Positions 16,195-17,062 of a DNA stretch of 17,062 nucleotides are shown one piece after another. The notes under the pieces are model-generated. The model did not search any database. It saw only the letters and a list, made by a program, of their open reading frames with translations, and was not told the origin of the DNA. Numbering within the stretch: position 1 is the first letter of the stretch; every line of letters starts with the position of its first letter. The position numbers were made by a program, and so were the translations under genes. Source of the DNA: an uncultured Eubacteriales bacterium (lineage in GTDB: Bacteria > Bacillota > Clostridia > Oscillospirales > CAG-272); NCBI GenBank assembly GCA_934467435.1, contig CAKSLR010000021.1, forward strand, positions 1-17,062, given 5' to 3'.

Positions 16195-16430
16195 ACGACT
16201 TTCATCGTGTTACCACTCTGCTTTACCGCCCCCTTGCGGAAGGCAGCCTCACGGGCGCGGCAAACCGTGCCCCGCGATATGACGGTCGCACCCGGCGGAA
16301 CCTGCCGAAAACGGTTTCAGCCCCGCAGCTCCCGGAACGAACTTCACACGGCGCTGCCCCTGCCTTGCACCACCCGGCAGTTCTCTGTACGCGCTCTCCG
16401 CCCTACTTTTTCCGATCATTGCTTTTGTTT
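16164..16430 (-). ncRNA. T-box leader, probably phenylalanine-specific
   Basis: T-box leaders sense uncharged tRNA and prevent early termination. On the - strand the Stem I base pairs CGGAA with UUCCG. The S-turn AGUAG follows on the 5' side, then an AGAGA element and the apical GGGUGGUGCAA loop closed by CUGCC/GGCAG. On the 3' side UGAAG-UUC-G precedes the closing stem, so the specifier that best fits the usual position (codon, purine, then stem) is UUC, Phe, at 16341-16339. GUU (Val) one base earlier is the main alternative. The antiterminator is textbook: CAGAG/CUCUG, seven-base bulge UGGUAAC, ACGA/UCGU. The UGGU would pair with an ACCA tRNA end. The bulge differs from the common UGGNACC at one base. 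The gene controlled directly is the 52-codon ORF. Confidence 0.92.
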
Positions 16431-16435
16431 TGCTT

Positions 16436-16464
16436 ATCATACCACACATTTTTTCGTTTGTCAA
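16436..16464 (-). promoter_or_regulatory. Strong promoter of the T-box transcript
   Basis: On the - strand TTGACA (16464-16459) and TATGAT (16441-16436) are separated by exactly 17 bases, near the sigma-A consensus. Transcription would start around 16429, at the base of Stem I of the T-box leader, so the whole leader is transcribed. Confidence 0.88.
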
Positions 16465-16511
16465 GGTTTTTTCTGCATTTTGTGCAAAAAATATTTGGAA
16501 ATTTGCGTCCC

Positions 16512-16540
16512 TTGACTTTTTTTTCGTTTTGTGCTAAAAT
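16512..16540 (+). promoter_or_regulatory. Strong promoter of the membrane-protein gene
   Basis: TTGACT (16512-16517) and TAAAAT (16535-16540) are 17 bases apart, each matching the consensus at five of six positions. Transcription should begin near 16547. It is divergent from the T-box promoter; the two -35 boxes are 47 bases apart across an AT-rich spacer. Confidence 0.85.
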
Positions 16541-16554
16541 AGGAAGAAGAATGT

Positions 16555-16599
16555 GCGCGCCGGGGAAGGCGCGCTGTAGTCCTTTTTTCACAAAGGAGG
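16555..16599 (+). promoter_or_regulatory. Leader with 5' hairpin and possible Shine-Dalgarno sequestration
   Basis: GCGCGCC (16555-16561) pairs with GGCGCGC (16568-16574) near the predicted 5' end of the transcript. Next, CCTTT (16581-16585) is complementary to AAAGG (16592-16596), which is part of the AAAGGAGG ribosome site, with a six-base loop. This short second helix could hide the ribosome site. The T run follows the first stem by eight bases, so it does not look like a normal terminator. Confidence 0.35.
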
Positions 16600-16606
16600 T
16601 ACGAAA

Positions 16607-17062
16607 ATGAACGGATTTGACAGCAGCGAAAGCACGCTTCCGGATGAAAACCTGCTCCGTGCCGCGCGGCGGGCCTATTGCCGCGTGGGGCTCGGCGTTG
16701 CCGCATGGATGCTGGTGCCGGAGGGGGTTGCCCTTCTTTTGCAACTCATCACGCGGACGCTAGCCCCCGGCCTTTTTGCGGCACCGTGGTATGTCTGGGC
16801 AGTGCAGATCTTTTCTTCTTACGTGGTCGGCGTGCCGGTCGCACTGCTGATTTTCGGCACGCCGGAAACCGAGACCGCGCCCACCCGCACCCCAAAGAAG
16901 ATGACCTTTCTCGGCTTTTTCTTCTTTTTCTGTATTGCGCGGGCGCTGTCGCTCGTCGGCTCCCAGATCGGCAATCTGCTCATGAATGTCGCGGGCTTTT
17001 TGCGCGGTGCCGGGTATGACAACTCGCTCAGCACCCTTCTGAACCAGTCCGGTCTGCTGCCC
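16607..17062 (+). CDS. Membrane protein, N-terminal part (CPBP-family-like, partial)
   Basis: The gene starts at ATG 16607 after AAAGGAGG and runs off the window after 152 codons. It has a short polar N-terminus, then hydrophobic segments at about residues 26-48, 63-83 and 99-127. The charged loop TPKKMTFLGFF followed by VGSQIGNLLMNVAG and the NSLSTLLNQSGLL region resemble the N-terminal half of CPBP (Abi) intramembrane glutamic proteases of Clostridia. In those proteins the catalytic EExxxR motif comes next. That motif lies beyond the window, so the family call is tentative; an unrelated polytopic membrane protein remains possible. Function is unknown: related proteins process prenylated or signal substrates, and some are linked to bacteriocin immunity. 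Confidence 0.55.
   Translation, partial: MNGFDSSESTLPDENLLRAARRAYCRVGLGVAAWMLVPEGVALLLQLITRTLAPGLFAAPWYVWAVQIFSSYVVGVPVALLIFGTPETETAPTRTPKKMTFLGFFFFFCIARALSLVGSQIGNLLMNVAGFLRGAGYDNSLSTLLNQSGLLP

Noticed and set aside
15988..16515. A 175-codon + strand frame across the T-box region
   Set aside because: It runs through the T-box, both leader terminators and a promoter on the opposite strand, has no ribosome site, and its translation has no recognisable domain.
1..17062. CRISPR arrays, tRNA or rRNA genes, insertion sequences, prophage or integration signs
   Set aside because: I saw no spaced direct repeats, tRNA-like cloverleaf genes, transposase motifs or terminal inverted repeats anywhere in the window.

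Overview
The window looks like chromosome from a GC-rich anaerobic Bacillota, most likely class Clostridia (Oscillospiraceae-like). The reasons are a T-box leader, strong Shine-Dalgarno sites, AT-rich intergenic promoters of the TTGACA/TATAAT type, the single-chain clostridial type of PurL with a fused glutaminase, a lone AICAR transformylase paired with an archaeal-type IMP cyclohydrolase, formate-tetrahydrofolate ligase and a flavodiiron protein. The species cannot be named from sequence reading alone.

Bases 1-10445 hold the 3' part of a purine operon on the + strand: purF (3' end only), purM, purN, purO-like IMP cyclohydrolase, AICAR transformylase, purD, purL and fhs. The genes overlap by 4 bases or sit 3-22 bases apart, and a strong hairpin terminator follows. 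Together they cover most steps from PRPP to IMP. Fhs makes the 10-formyl-THF used by PurN and the AICAR transformylase. purE, purC and purB are not in the window.

Bases 10455-13066 hold a divergent pair: a flavodiiron protein on the - strand and glyA (serine hydroxymethyltransferase) on the + strand. glyA fits the purine context because it supplies glycine for PurD and one-carbon units. Two bidirectional hairpins mark the borders.

Bases 13065-16464 (- strand) are the most interesting part. In transcription order they hold a strong promoter, a textbook T-box leader whose best-fitting specifier is UUC (Phe), a 52-codon ORF with eight Phe and three Tyr codons packed into residues 21-37, an intrinsic terminator, and then a three-gene ABC importer (lipoprotein, permease, ATPase) of the family predicted to carry tryptophan and related aromatic compounds. 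The lipoprotein is circularly permuted: the segment that is C-terminal in its family sits right after the signal peptide, and the protein ends where that segment should begin. The 5' arm of the second terminator also has a perfect 8-base complement, extendable to about 14 pairs, inside the Phe-rich ORF. A second attenuator stacked behind the T-box is therefore possible.

The last 450 bases (+ strand) carry a strong promoter and the start of a membrane protein resembling the N-terminal region of CPBP-family intramembrane proteases. It is cut by the window edge.
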